64,000 nucleotides of DNA from Paraflavitalea pollutisoli. GTDB taxonomy: Bacteria; Bacteroidota; Bacteroidia; Chitinophagales; Chitinophagaceae. Where the stretch lies: NCBI RefSeq assembly GCF_029360705.1, contig NZ_JARKMX010000001.1, positions 744,001-808,000 on the forward strand, read 5' to 3'. Positions 9,001-16,398 of the stretch are shown here, piece after piece. Positions within the stretch are counted from its first letter, which is position 1, and the number at the start of each line of letters is the position of its first letter. The notes beneath the pieces were generated by a model. That model saw nothing but the letters and a program-made list of their open reading frames with translations, searched no databases and was not told the origin of the DNA. Position numbers and translations under genes: made by a program.

Positions 9001-9579
9001 GGTGCTCCAGTCTTCGGCCACATAATCTACGTAGCCGTCTACCAGCCATTTGGGCAGATCGAGCAAGGCCTGGTTGGCGGCAAATTCGCCGAGGTCGTCA
9101 CCAAAGAGGATATTATCGACCAGGATGCGGGCAATACCCTGACGGATCTGCCGGCGCAGGTCGGAATGATCGCCGTTGAAGTACACGATCATTTTATTGT
9201 TGACCAGCTTGGTGATGCCGCCCGTGGTCTGCCAGTCGAGGTTGAGGCCGATATTCGACTGTTCGAGCTCATTAAAATTGTTGTAGATAACGATATTGGC
9301 GCGGCGTTGGAGGCCGTATTCCACGAATTGTTCGATGGCAGGGAGTTCTTCTTCGGCTATCTGCAGTACATAGTTCGCGATCGTCTGCCCGTTTTCGTAA
9401 AAATAGGTATTGAAATTAGTGGACTGATAATACTGCCATTTGAATTTGCGATACTGGACCCGGTTCTTGCCAAACTCTACCGTGTTCACCTGTGCACGCA
9501 CATCCATTTGCAAAAGCAGTACGGAAACTAACAAACCAAGTAATACTTTTGTGGATGCCTTATTCTGTTGAAATTGCAT
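6043..9579 (-). CDS. outer-membrane protein: degenerate peptidase-MA-like + TolB-like propeller + C-terminal barrel
   Basis: An 1178-aa secreted protein with a signal peptide (residues 1-30, ending VRAQ). Residues ~35-290 resemble peptidase-MA-like gluzincins (LPKWLVDGYVDYVAEDW, then AGHAFWYYIADKY), but the position expected for HExxH reads RQGIARILVDN, so zinc catalysis is probably lost. A TolB/WD40-like beta-propeller follows (~300-560, with IIFSSNRPDATT). After a linker, a ~400-residue C-terminal region with alternating beta strands ends in LDAGWEMNGIFRGKPILHFAMGVDF, like Omp85/surface-antigen barrels. I infer an outer-membrane scaffold or assembly factor. No gene name is supported. It is monocistronic, with its own strong terminator, and divergent from the MBL hydrolase. 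Confidence 0.72.
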   Translation of the reverse strand: MQFQQNKASTKVLLGLLVSVLLLQMDVRAQVNTVEFGKNRVQYRKFKWQYYQSTNFNTYFYENGQTIANYVLQIAEEELPAIEQFVEYGLQRRANIVIYNNFNELEQSNIGLNLDWQTTGGITKLVNNKMIVYFNGDHSDLRRQIRQGIARILVDNILFGDDLGEFAANQALLDLPKWLVDGYVDYVAEDWSTTLDEQLKSAMLAGTYKNFYQFAFEKPLLAGHAFWYYIADKYKKENVTYFLYLARVYRNLNSASQRITKKKFKDVLRDFMEQVPEKYYKDITGRRNAPKGNVILTEDVKPNRDFIRFTPNPAPRSMTYAVVEYVKGQNQVVLYENFVERRVLLKNGIRSVDNQVNPAYPLLFWDGKGTRLGCIYWEAGKVKLFVYDVVKRYKPIKMEITHFEQIQSASFMLNSNTILMSAVRKGQPDIFIYKIEEDTYEQVTNDGYADLDASFVAFPNKTGIIFSSNRPDATTIGKDTGVATTKFNIFLTDTYNKSDFRQITQLSKMKYGNARFPVQYNTSHFTFISDETGIANRFAGFFTTRRAGLDSVYIVGDEILRNPSDGELDSTLKVWGKPAPDSVFAFSVTKDSAYVFPITNYQSGLVETKAAGDNGQVSEVRQEGDLKLVYRLKVDQAALQRRNVNPKPTEYRRKTITSAKLAGGQDMQTIIPGDTNQPARKKNDAFETGFETEKPDSVSANKPATVVDPFQEVEPEKVSVLQKAKLFPYRLKFSMDNFTGGFNNDVLITKYQPYTGSLPVQLQSGGAFNGMLKASVFDLFEDIRFTGAIRLPLIGGGGSSSIVGVGTGGTNLFIPASSSLFDGGGEWFARVDYLKKRMDYSLVYYRKTEIGAVGFENGNVVTGYEGKSYSNLYQAVIKYPFDKVRSLRLSTGVRLDRVTVRGVDTFSLKQTDVNKQTWAVNRLEYVHDNVIEKAMNIWNGLRYKAYMDVNALLNKPTHAQVKPGRMMFNLGFDGRMYVPIYRNFIWAGRLAADFSWGNEKIVYYLGGVDGWMFPKYNQFPTVDPSQDYSYQSLAVNMRGFRQNLTNGNNSLVFNSEFRFPVFSTLINRPINNAFIRNFQVIQFIDLGNAWDGDLFSGGLNKFERPQQIYVPSDPNGPIPDPTAVVRLKAGGIGPLAGGYGFGVRSTLLGYFLRLDAGWEMNGIFRGKPILHFAMGVDF

Positions 9580-9662
9580 AGCCTGTCATTAATGTTTTAA
9601 AGTTAAAACAAACCCTGTTACCGGGTGAAAAAAAATCAATTGGCTAAAATACGATACCCTTT

Positions 9663-10304
9663 ATGTTGACAATAGAAAAGTTCACTTTCAGTCCTATTCA
9701 GGAAAATACCTATATCGTGTATAACGAACAGGGAGATTGCTGTATCATCGATCCGGGTTGCTATTTCGGTAACGAACGAATAGCGCTGAAAGAATACATC
9801 GAAGATCACCATCTCAAACCGGTATACCTGTTAAATACCCATTGCCACCTTGACCACGTGTTTGGAAATAAGTTTGTCCACGATACCTGGGGATTAACCT
9901 TACACCTGCACGAAATGGAAAAGGTGGTTTTGGATTATGCCCCTACGTCGGGCTTGAAATGGGGGTTGCCTTTTGATCCTTACAAGGGCGACCTGATCTA
10001 CTTACGTGAGGGCGATACAATTCGGTTGGGTAACGATACCCTGAATATCCTGTTTACGCCCGGCCATTCTCCCGGCTCCATCAGTTTCTATTGCCCTGCC
10101 CAGCATTTTATCCTGAGTGGGGATGTGCTTTTCCAGGGCAGTATTGGTCGTACCGACCTGCCCGGGGGCGATTTCGAGGTGCTGGCCCAGAGCATCCGCA
10201 CCCAACTGTACACCCTGCCCAATGAAACCGTGGTATACAGCGGCCATGGCGATGAAACCACCATCGGCGCCGAGAAATTACACAATCCATTTGTAAAGGC
10301 TTGA
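9663..10304 (+). CDS. MBL-fold metallo-hydrolase (glyoxalase II-like)
   Basis: A 213-aa metallo-beta-lactamase-fold hydrolase. The metal ligands are visible: NTHCHLDHVFG (the HxHxDH motif), FTPGHSPGS, SGDVLF and YSGHGDETTIG. The short length and the GRTDLPGGD segment match the YcbL-type glyoxalase II-like branch, which hydrolyses thioesters such as S-lactoylglutathione or related substrates. The substrate here is unknown. It is cytoplasmic (no signal). It is divergently placed from the outer-membrane protein gene with only 83 bases between the starts. Confidence 0.88.
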   Translation: MLTIEKFTFSPIQENTYIVYNEQGDCCIIDPGCYFGNERIALKEYIEDHHLKPVYLLNTHCHLDHVFGNKFVHDTWGLTLHLHEMEKVVLDYAPTSGLKWGLPFDPYKGDLIYLREGDTIRLGNDTLNILFTPGHSPGSISFYCPAQHFILSGDVLFQGSIGRTDLPGGDFEVLAQSIRTQLYTLPNETVVYSGHGDETTIGAEKLHNPFVKA

Positions 10305-10317
10305 TTAATATTTGATT

Positions 10318-10500
10318 ATGGTGAGTTTGCAGTAACCCGCGACGACTGTCGGAGCATTCCGCATTTTCTTTTCTACCACCAGGTGCGCACCGTGGTGTTA
10401 GCGGCCGTGCTCGGTAGTCGGCGGCCGCGGCTGAGGGGGAGCCCATCTCACCCTCAGGTCGCAGAAGTCGTTGGATCGGGCCACCCCGGATTTTATTTAT
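10318..10500 (+). ncRNA. candidate structured RNA
   Basis: A GC-rich block between AT-rich flanks with consecutive self-complementary elements on one strand: CGAC/GTCG near 10340, CACCA..TGGTG enclosing GGTGC/GCACC (10377-10397), GCGGCCG/CGGCCGC (~10400-10429), CTGAGGG/CCCTCAG (10431-10457), and a final GC stem (ATCGGG/CCCGGAT) followed by TTTTATTT. Possible long-range pairs are GGTGAG (10320) with CTCACC (10446) and CGACGACT with AGTCGTTG (10466). I could not match it to RNase P RNA, tmRNA, SRP or 6S RNA by eye. The alternative is fortuitous GC-rich DNA. A minus-strand open frame across it shows no recognisable domain and continues into the MBL gene. Confidence 0.45.
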
Positions 10501-10613
10501 AGCTAAAAGCGGCATTAACAACCTGTAAAAGGCACAAATGCCCTTTTTGAGGGTTTAATCAGGTTTTTAGCAAAATTTCTTTCCATCCATTGTGATAATT
10601 TCGTATATTTATG

Positions 10614-10965
10614 TGTAAGCTTTTACGGATCAGTAGCTTACAAACGGCCCGGTGATGGTCTGCGGTATGCCTGCATATTGCCTACACACCGGGAAAACAT
10701 TGCCTCCTGTCATAGTGCAGCCAGGCAATGCGTAGGCAATCCGTAGGCATAATGCAGGCAATATGGGGGCCTTATGCCAGTAGTGCATGGTTACTGGTCT
10801 GTATATGCTGGCGTATACCCAGGCGATAGGCCGGGAACTCCTACTGAACTGGTACTGCTACATAGGGAATCTACACCAGTGGGATACCAGTAGCATAGGA
10901 GTAGTACGGAAGTCAACCTAAGGTAGGGATATCGTAGCGCGTTAATAGGTGTGCTATAGTCCATC
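10614..10965. repeat. gene-free stretch with mixed-orientation short repeats
   Basis: A perfect 8-bp inverted repeat TGTAAGCT/AGCTTACA (10614-10621, 10635-10642) is followed by five copies of the heptamer AGGCAAT in both orientations within ~90 bases: ATTGCCT at 10677 and 10699; AGGCAAT at 10723, 10734 and 10756. The outermost pair extends to ATATTGCCT/AGGCAATAT. A second family built on ACTGGTA/TACCAGT follows (10777-10892). No credible gene is present. The remaining bases to 11037 show nothing I can support. Confidence 0.55.
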
Positions 10966-11037
10966 CTGTCGGTCAGCAAGAAATTTGTCGGGAGCGGCGC
11001 CTCGCTGCGGGTCTACAAAAAGTACCCTCTATGACAA

Positions 11038-12579
11038 CTAAAAGTATTTGCCGATAAAAGGCAGTTTTTGCATTTCCTTCTTCTCCACTTTTACGATCAG
11101 CAAGGTGAACAAGCCAATCAGCAGGAGAGAACTGCCATAATAGATCAGGAATGAACCGCCTGTAAGCGCTGGCAGGTGTTTGGGTTTTTGAACACGGGTC
11201 AGGAATGGTGAGATGGCATATTCATGAATGATGTAAAGCAGGCTGACGATCACCATATACGTGATCAGTTTCTTTTTGGCATACGGGATTGGATAGTATT
11301 TCTGTCCTTGTGCGTAGCTGATGGCCATCATAAAGGCATAGCAGATAAAAGTGGCCCAGGCGGCACCTGTATAATGCCACTGCGGAATAAAAATGATATT
11401 GAGTATAATGGTGATCACGGCACCGGCGATGGTCACATAAGCGCCCATCATATTGCGGTTGGTGAGTTTGTACCAGATGCTGAGGTTATAATAGATGCCC
11501 AGGAAGATGCTGGCCATGGTAATGATCGGTACAATGTGTACACCTTCTGCATATTCAGGATGCTTGGTCGCAATCAATTTCACCCAGAAGTCCAGGAAAA
11601 GCGACACGATCAGGAACATAAAGCAACAGGCGATCACGAACAGTTTCATGACCCGTGCATACATTTTCTGCACCCCTTCATTGCGCGATTGGTTGAAGAA
11701 AAAAGGCTCGGCCGCCATCCGGAAAATCTGGATAAAGATGGTCACCAGTACGGCCAGCTTATAGTTGGCCCCGAAAATACCCAGCTCTGCTTCGGCATCG
11801 GCCCGGGGATCGGTCAACACCTTGCGGTAGATCACCCGGCTGAGCATTTCATTGATCTGCCCGCCAAAACCAACGATGATCAGGGGATACGAATAATGGA
11901 TCACATCTTTCCAGAGCTTGCCATCGAATTCGAATTTGAAGGAAGCAAACTCTTTGTACAATAGCAGCAGGGACACGGCGCTGGCGACGACATTGGCGAT
12001 GATGAAATAGCCGATACCAATTTCGGGGTTGTACAGCAAAGCAAAGAAGGAGTTCTCTCCGGCATCATGGGCTGGCTTGGCCACATAATAGAAGAACAGG
12101 ATGATCGCAATATTAAGCAGTATCGAAAAGACGTTGATGAACGCGTATTTCCGGGGTCTTTCTTCCAGCCGCAGCTTGGCCATCGGTATGGTGTACAGGG
12201 TATCGAAGAAGACGATCCAGATCATCCAGGTCACGAACTGCGGGTATTTTTCCATTTCAATGAACCGGGTAAGCGGCCCTTTGAATGCGAACAGCAGCAG
12301 TGTCATCGCCAGGGTGGTTATCCAGATGGAAATGTTAAGGGTATTAAATAATTTCTTTTTATCGGTGGTCTGCGCGAAACGAAAGAAGCTCGTTTCAAGT
12401 CCATAAGTAAAGAGGACGGTCAAAAAAGGGATGACCGCATAGATCTGTGTGAAAGGGTAGGAGCCATTCGGGTCAAACAACTGGAAGCCCAGCAGGCTGA
12501 CGCCAAAGTTCAAGAACCGGCTGACGATGCGGGGTACGCCGTACCAGAGTGTTTGACCTGCTAATTTCTTAATGCTCAA
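11038..12579 (-). CDS. oligosaccharide flippase family protein (Wzx-like)
   Basis: A 513-aa polytopic protein with about 14 hydrophobic segments, beginning LAGQTLWYGVPRIVSRFLNF, the usual first helix of polysaccharide-export flippases of the MATE/Wzx superfamily. It should move lipid-linked glycans across the inner membrane. No glycosyltransferase cluster is adjacent, so the substrate is open, and a housekeeping flippase is possible. The start is a TTG directly preceded by an in-frame TAG, with no better ATG inside the first helix. The 184-base divergent region shared with the next gene holds a 12-bp inverted repeat. Confidence 0.85.
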   Translation of the reverse strand: MSIKKLAGQTLWYGVPRIVSRFLNFGVSLLGFQLFDPNGSYPFTQIYAVIPFLTVLFTYGLETSFFRFAQTTDKKKLFNTLNISIWITTLAMTLLLFAFKGPLTRFIEMEKYPQFVTWMIWIVFFDTLYTIPMAKLRLEERPRKYAFINVFSILLNIAIILFFYYVAKPAHDAGENSFFALLYNPEIGIGYFIIANVVASAVSLLLLYKEFASFKFEFDGKLWKDVIHYSYPLIIVGFGGQINEMLSRVIYRKVLTDPRADAEAELGIFGANYKLAVLVTIFIQIFRMAAEPFFFNQSRNEGVQKMYARVMKLFVIACCFMFLIVSLFLDFWVKLIATKHPEYAEGVHIVPIITMASIFLGIYYNLSIWYKLTNRNMMGAYVTIAGAVITIILNIIFIPQWHYTGAAWATFICYAFMMAISYAQGQKYYPIPYAKKKLITYMVIVSLLYIIHEYAISPFLTRVQKPKHLPALTGGSFLIYYGSSLLLIGLFTLLIVKVEKKEMQKLPFIGKYF

Positions 12580-12614
12580 CTACAAGGATTTTGAATGCCA
12601 AAATTAAGGGTTCA

Positions 12615-12693
12615 AGTCGCAAAGTGATCGTTAATCCTTATCCTGGTGCAGGTTTTGGCCCCCGGCTGTAATTTTTAGGCACACTTTGCGACT
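12615..12693. repeat. 12-bp inverted repeat in a divergent promoter region
   Basis: AGTCGCAAAGTG at 12615-12626 and its exact reverse complement CACTTTGCGACT at 12682-12693 are separated by 55 bases, midway between the flippase and the coiled-coil protein starts. A -7-like TAATTTTG lies on the minus strand at 12599-12606. It could be a pair of operator or activator sites serving both directions. Confidence 0.5.
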
Positions 12694-12763
12694 AAAAGAT
12701 AGTATAACGCCGGGTTTATACGTTTATGTTATAGTGTCTATTCTTATATCAAATTAAACTACA

Positions 12764-13417
12764 ATGAAGAGAACTTTACCCTTGTTGCTCGTACTGGCTA
12801 TTACAGTATGCGGCGCCCGTGTAGAGGCCCAGGTGGCGGCTACAGAAGCGAAAGTAGAACATACAAAAGGTCAGAAGATCGCTGCGGTGATTGAACTGCC
12901 TTACCCGGTAGAAGAAGTGGAGGAGGCCATCGCCAGCCATTTTTCCAAAAAAGGTGGCAAAGGCGATAAGGTAAAAGGATACCAGATCTACCGTAATATG
13001 AAGGTGAGCGATGAAGAAGTGGAGCTCAACGACCTGCACTTTAAAGTGGAACGCAAAAGCCGCAAGGAGAGTAATATAACTCTGGTATACCTGCTGGTAG
13101 GCCGTCCCAGCGAGAATGTAGGAGCCCGTTCGGAGGTAGACCGCCACAAGATCAATGAGGCAAAGGCATTTCTCAACCAACTGACGCCTTCGGTAGAATC
13201 GCATCACCTCGATGTACAGATCAAGGCCCAGGAAGAAGTAATGTCGAAATCGGTGAAGAAAAACCTCCAGCTGATCGATGACCAAAAACAACTCGAAGAA
13301 AAGATCAAAGCCCTGCAGCTGAAGCTCGATGCCAACAAAGTGGAGCAGCAGAAGCAATCTGAAGAGCTGACGAAGCAACAGGAAGTGCTGGATGCCATGA
13401 AGTCGCGGAAGATCTAG
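12764..13417 (+). CDS. secreted coiled-coil protein, unknown function
   Basis: A 217-aa protein with a signal peptide (MKRTLPLLLVLAITVCGARVEAQ). A mixed alpha/beta middle (~30-130) has the pattern PYPVEEVEEAIASHF, loosely like SRPBCC/lipid-binding proteins, though that likeness is weak. The C-terminal third (~145-217) is Lys/Glu/Gln-rich with heptad spacing (QLEEKIKALQLKLDANKVEQ), so a coiled coil is likely. It is probably periplasmic or envelope-associated. It is transcribed alone and ends before a hairpin terminator. I recognise no named family. Confidence 0.65.
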   Translation: MKRTLPLLLVLAITVCGARVEAQVAATEAKVEHTKGQKIAAVIELPYPVEEVEEAIASHFSKKGGKGDKVKGYQIYRNMKVSDEEVELNDLHFKVERKSRKESNITLVYLLVGRPSENVGARSEVDRHKINEAKAFLNQLTPSVESHHLDVQIKAQEEVMSKSVKKNLQLIDDQKQLEEKIKALQLKLDANKVEQQKQSEELTKQQEVLDAMKSRKI

Positions 13418-13510
13418 GCGAACATGTTTCCTTGTTGAAGAAGTGTACGTCTAATCTCCCGATAGCAATAGTTTGAGCGTTCCTACGACTTAATAAGTAT
13501 CATATATACC

Positions 13511-13545
13511 GGGTGGTGATGCCGTGAGGCGTTATCACCCTTTTT
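13511..13545 (+). terminator. rho-independent terminator after the coiled-coil protein gene
   Basis: A 13-bp stem with three G-U pairs, GGGTGGTGATGCC/GGCGTTATCACCC, loop GTGA, followed by TTTTT. The 123 bases from here to the next gene show nothing else. Confidence 0.75.
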
Positions 13546-13668
13546 ACTTTACTACCCTTTACGATCCTGGCCAGATTTGCCCGTTTTCTTTGGTGAACAT
13601 CCACATTTGTCTTCATGCCTGTATTCTCCCTCCGTTGCCTATATGCCTGGTTGCCTCATTGCCTGCCC

Positions 13669-14268
13669 TCATCCCACAAACTCCGGGCATTCCAGCCGCA
13701 GATCGAAGGCCAGCAAGGGTTGTTGTACCAGGTTGCAGTAATGATCCTGGCGGTGATCGCCACTATAGTGGCGGCAATTGAGGCACATGCGCTGGGTAGT
13801 GATGACGCCCGCCTGGTTGAGGCGATGTATCAGTTCAAACAAGGTATGGGTAAGTATCTCTTTCTGCTCCAGGGGCAAAAGGCCCACCGTCGTTTCGAAC
13901 GGGCGGGTAATGCCGGCAGTGGCGATGGCCAGGGTTTCTCCCGGGGGCGTCAACGACAGTATGAAACTGCGGGTGTCGCGCTCATCGGTGATCTTTTGTA
14001 CCAGCCCTTTTTGTTCAAGGGCTTTGATGCTGTCGGAGACGGTCGCTTTGGTCACGTTGAATTCGCGCGACATGAACGCACCGCGGCGGTGCGCCGGATC
14101 GGGATGGTAATGGATATAATGCAGCAACTGAAGTTGCGTAGCGCTGAGCCCGTGGTGCTGGGCGCTGGACTGGTACAATACACGAAATACTTCTCCCAGT
14201 TTCCCGAGCGAAGCAATGATCTTACTGTCCAGGTTGACTAACTGCTGTGCAGGATCGAATGATGACAT
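13669..14268 (-). CDS. MarR-family regulator with C-terminal four-cysteine motif
   Basis: A 199-aa winged-helix transcription factor. The HTH region (~60-110: ATQLQLLHYIHYHPD, FNVTKATVSDSIKALEQKGLV, then a wing with DERDTRSFILSLTPPG) is MarR-like. After the dimerisation helices a ~38-residue extension has Cys162, Cys165, Cys178 and Cys194 (CLNC...YC...ECPEF), spacing C-X2-C-X12-C-X15-C, plus two or three His. That suggests a zinc or iron-sulfur site, possibly redox or NO sensing. It starts 37 bases after the protoglobin stop, so the two are very probably co-transcribed. The Cys extension is not part of the canonical MarR fold. Confidence 0.85.
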   Translation of the reverse strand: MSSFDPAQQLVNLDSKIIASLGKLGEVFRVLYQSSAQHHGLSATQLQLLHYIHYHPDPAHRRGAFMSREFNVTKATVSDSIKALEQKGLVQKITDERDTRSFILSLTPPGETLAIATAGITRPFETTVGLLPLEQKEILTHTLFELIHRLNQAGVITTQRMCLNCRHYSGDHRQDHYCNLVQQPLLAFDLRLECPEFVG

Positions 14269-14305
14269 AGTCGATAGTGTATATCGGGTAGCTCAACGCG
14301 TGCCG

Positions 14306-14893
14306 CTAGAATTCTCCGGCACGAACATAAGGATACGTCATCAACACGGCCGTCAGCACGACTACTTTGAACCAGGCCTGGTGCATCCGTTCTACTTCTT
14401 CCGGACTATGCCCTTTATTGGCCAGCAGTGGCTTGATGGTGGCGGTAATAGGATATATGAATGCGGTGATATAGCGATAGTGGACGATGGGGGAAGCTTC
14501 TACTTCATCTGTCTTGTTCTTCTTGATCCGGTGATGCCGAAGGCCTATCTCGTATTGATAATTCAACCAGTCCTGGTCAATTGGGCGGTAACAAACATCC
14601 TTGACCCATTGAATAAATCGCTTCCTGACAGCTGTAAGATATTCCAGATTTGCCAGATTATTCCTACTAAAATATTGTAACAGGTGTGGGTGGCTGCCCA
14701 CCAACTCGTACCAGATATCGATCACCTGCTCGGCTTGCTCTGCCAGGATCTCTCCCGCCATCCGTAAATACTTTTCATCGTCCGGGGTATATAATACAGT
14801 GGCTTTCAACAATTCGAGCTCCTGTAAGGAGATGGGGGAAGTGCCTGCCTGTCCATAGGTATAACCTGCGATCGGTTCCTGCAGCTTGTTCAT
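14306..14893 (-). CDS. protoglobin-domain protein
   Basis: A 195-aa single-domain protoglobin: haem protein of the globin-coupled-sensor superfamily that binds O2, CO or NO. Recognisable segments are LLKATVLYTPDDEKYLRMAGEI, QVIDIWYELVGSHPHLLQYF and YEIGLRHHRIKKNKTDEVE, where a His of LRHH is the likely proximal ligand, and a final hydrophobic helix. There is no output domain, so it acts alone or with a partner. I chose ATG at 14893; a longer frame to 14950 begins with TTG in non-conserved sequence. It lies immediately upstream of the Cys-rich MarR gene in the same transcript, which suggests a gas or redox-responsive pair. Confidence 0.88.
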   Translation of the reverse strand: MNKLQEPIAGYTYGQAGTSPISLQELELLKATVLYTPDDEKYLRMAGEILAEQAEQVIDIWYELVGSHPHLLQYFSRNNLANLEYLTAVRKRFIQWVKDVCYRPIDQDWLNYQYEIGLRHHRIKKNKTDEVEASPIVHYRYITAFIYPITATIKPLLANKGHSPEEVERMHQAWFKVVVLTAVLMTYPYVRAGEF

Positions 14894-14939
14894 GATGTCT
14901 TTTTTGAGTGAGATCGGAGAGGATTCCTGACCATAACCA

Positions 14940-14980
14940 TTGCCGGGCAATTGCTTGCCGGCTACAATGATCGGATCATT
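14940..14980. promoter_or_regulatory. palindromic sites upstream of protoglobin
   Basis: TTGCCGGGCAA (14940-14950, 5+1+5) and AATGATCGGATCATT (14966-14980, 7+1+7) lie 47-87 bases before the protoglobin start. Palindromes of this size fit the dimeric MarR regulator encoded downstream. Confidence 0.45.
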
Positions 14981-15113
14981 TCACGATACATACGAGAACC
15001 ACATTATCAAGGGATTAGAAAAACGAGAAAATAATTTAGAAATACCCATAAAATTGATGCTGGCTTCAGAATTGCAGCGGCCACCCCATTGATACACCAG
15101 CTAAATCGTAAAT

Positions 15114-16343
15114 ATGAATGCAATCATGTCTGCCTGGATCGAATGGCTGTTCCCATCTGTCAAGCAGCCCGCCCTTATTCCCGTCTTTAACCGCAAAAGA
15201 TTGTTGTGGGTGCTGCCAGCCCTGATGCTGGTCGCCTGCGGATCGAATGAGACACCCAAACCGGCTGAAACACCCGCACAGCAGGATTCACTGGCGGCCA
15301 AATTCCAGCTCGATAAGATCAAGTTACCGCCTGGCTTCAGCATATCGGTGTATGCTGCCGTGCCCAATGCCCGCAGCCTGGCCTGGGGCGCCAATGGTAC
15401 TTTGTTTGTCGGCAACAAAGATGAAAGCAATGTGTATGCGGTGGTGGATACCGACAAGAATGGCAAAGCAGATTCGGTGTATACGATTGCCAAAGGACTC
15501 ACCATGCCCAATGGTGTGGCCTTTCGCAATGGCAGTCTGTACATTGCCGAGATGAGCCGGATCATCCGGTTGGATAGTATCGAAAGCCGCCTGGCCAGTC
15601 CGCCCGCACCAGTGGTGGTATATGATAAATACCCCGACAAAGCTCATCACGGCTGGAAGTTCATTGCTTTTGGTCCCGATGATAAACTGTATGTACCGGT
15701 AGGCGCGCCCTGTAATGTATGTGAAGAAAAGGACCCGGTATTTGCCACCATCACCCGGCTCAATCCCGATGGTACGGGTATGGAGATCTTTGCGAAGGGT
15801 GTCCGTAATTCGGTGGGGTTTGCCTGGCACCCCGATACCAAAGAGCTTTGGTTTACGGAGAACGGGCGCGACAATATGGGAGAGGATATTCCTGAAGATG
15901 AGCTGAATTATGCGCCTAAGAAGGATATGCACTTTGGGTTTCCGTATTGCCACCAGGGTACAGACCTCGATCCGGAATTTGGCAAGGGAAAGAACTGTGC
16001 CGACTACACAGCGCCCGTTCAGAAACTGGGGCCACATGTAGCAGCCCTGGGTATGCGCTTTTACACCGGATCTATGTTCCCGGCGGAGTACAGGAACAAG
16101 ATCTTCATAGCGCAGCATGGCAGCTGGAACCGGAAGATTGCTTCAGGCTATCGTGTGATGACCGTGAGCCTGGACGGCAATAAAGCGGCGAAGTTTGAAG
16201 AGTTTGCTACGGGCTGGCTGCCTGGTACCGACGATAAAGAAGCGTTTGGTCGTCCGGTAGATGTGATCGTGGCAGCAGATGGTGCTTTGCTCATCAGCGA
16301 CGATAAGCAGGGCGCCGTATACCGCGTCAGCTACAATAAATAG
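15114..16343 (+). CDS. glucose/sorbosone dehydrogenase-like beta-propeller lipoprotein
   Basis: A 409-aa protein with a signal sequence and lipobox (LMLVACGS, Cys ~43), so it is an envelope lipoprotein. The body is a six-bladed propeller of the PQQ-dependent sugar dehydrogenase (GSDH/sorbosone dehydrogenase) family: LPPGFSISVYA, GVRNSVGFAWHPDTKELWFTENG, AQHGSWNRK, GRPVDVIVAADGALLISDD. Such enzymes oxidise aldoses or sorbosone using PQQ as cofactor, though many Bacteroidota members have unproven substrates. A CNVCEEKD insert suggests a disulfide or metal site. The start could also be ATG 15126. It is transcribed alone. Confidence 0.82.
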   Translation: MNAIMSAWIEWLFPSVKQPALIPVFNRKRLLWVLPALMLVACGSNETPKPAETPAQQDSLAAKFQLDKIKLPPGFSISVYAAVPNARSLAWGANGTLFVGNKDESNVYAVVDTDKNGKADSVYTIAKGLTMPNGVAFRNGSLYIAEMSRIIRLDSIESRLASPPAPVVVYDKYPDKAHHGWKFIAFGPDDKLYVPVGAPCNVCEEKDPVFATITRLNPDGTGMEIFAKGVRNSVGFAWHPDTKELWFTENGRDNMGEDIPEDELNYAPKKDMHFGFPYCHQGTDLDPEFGKGKNCADYTAPVQKLGPHVAALGMRFYTGSMFPAEYRNKIFIAQHGSWNRKIASGYRVMTVSLDGNKAAKFEEFATGWLPGTDDKEAFGRPVDVIVAADGALLISDDKQGAVYRVSYNK

Positions 16344-16398
16344 TTATCAAGGATATGAATGAAAAGGAGAGGGATGGTTCGGACCGGAAAAGGACGGG

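Noticed and set aside
10108-10521. 137-codon minus-strand frame across the candidate RNA
   Set aside because: Arg/Gly/Ser-rich, without domain features, and it runs into the MBL gene; a structured RNA or GC-rich non-coding DNA explains it better.
10614-10965. CRISPR array
   Set aside because: The repeats are 7-9 bases, in both orientations and irregularly spaced; no cas gene is present.
10791-10979. 62-codon minus-strand frame in the repeat region
   Set aside because: Low-complexity Tyr/Ser/Thr-rich translation over repeated words; no start context or homology visible.
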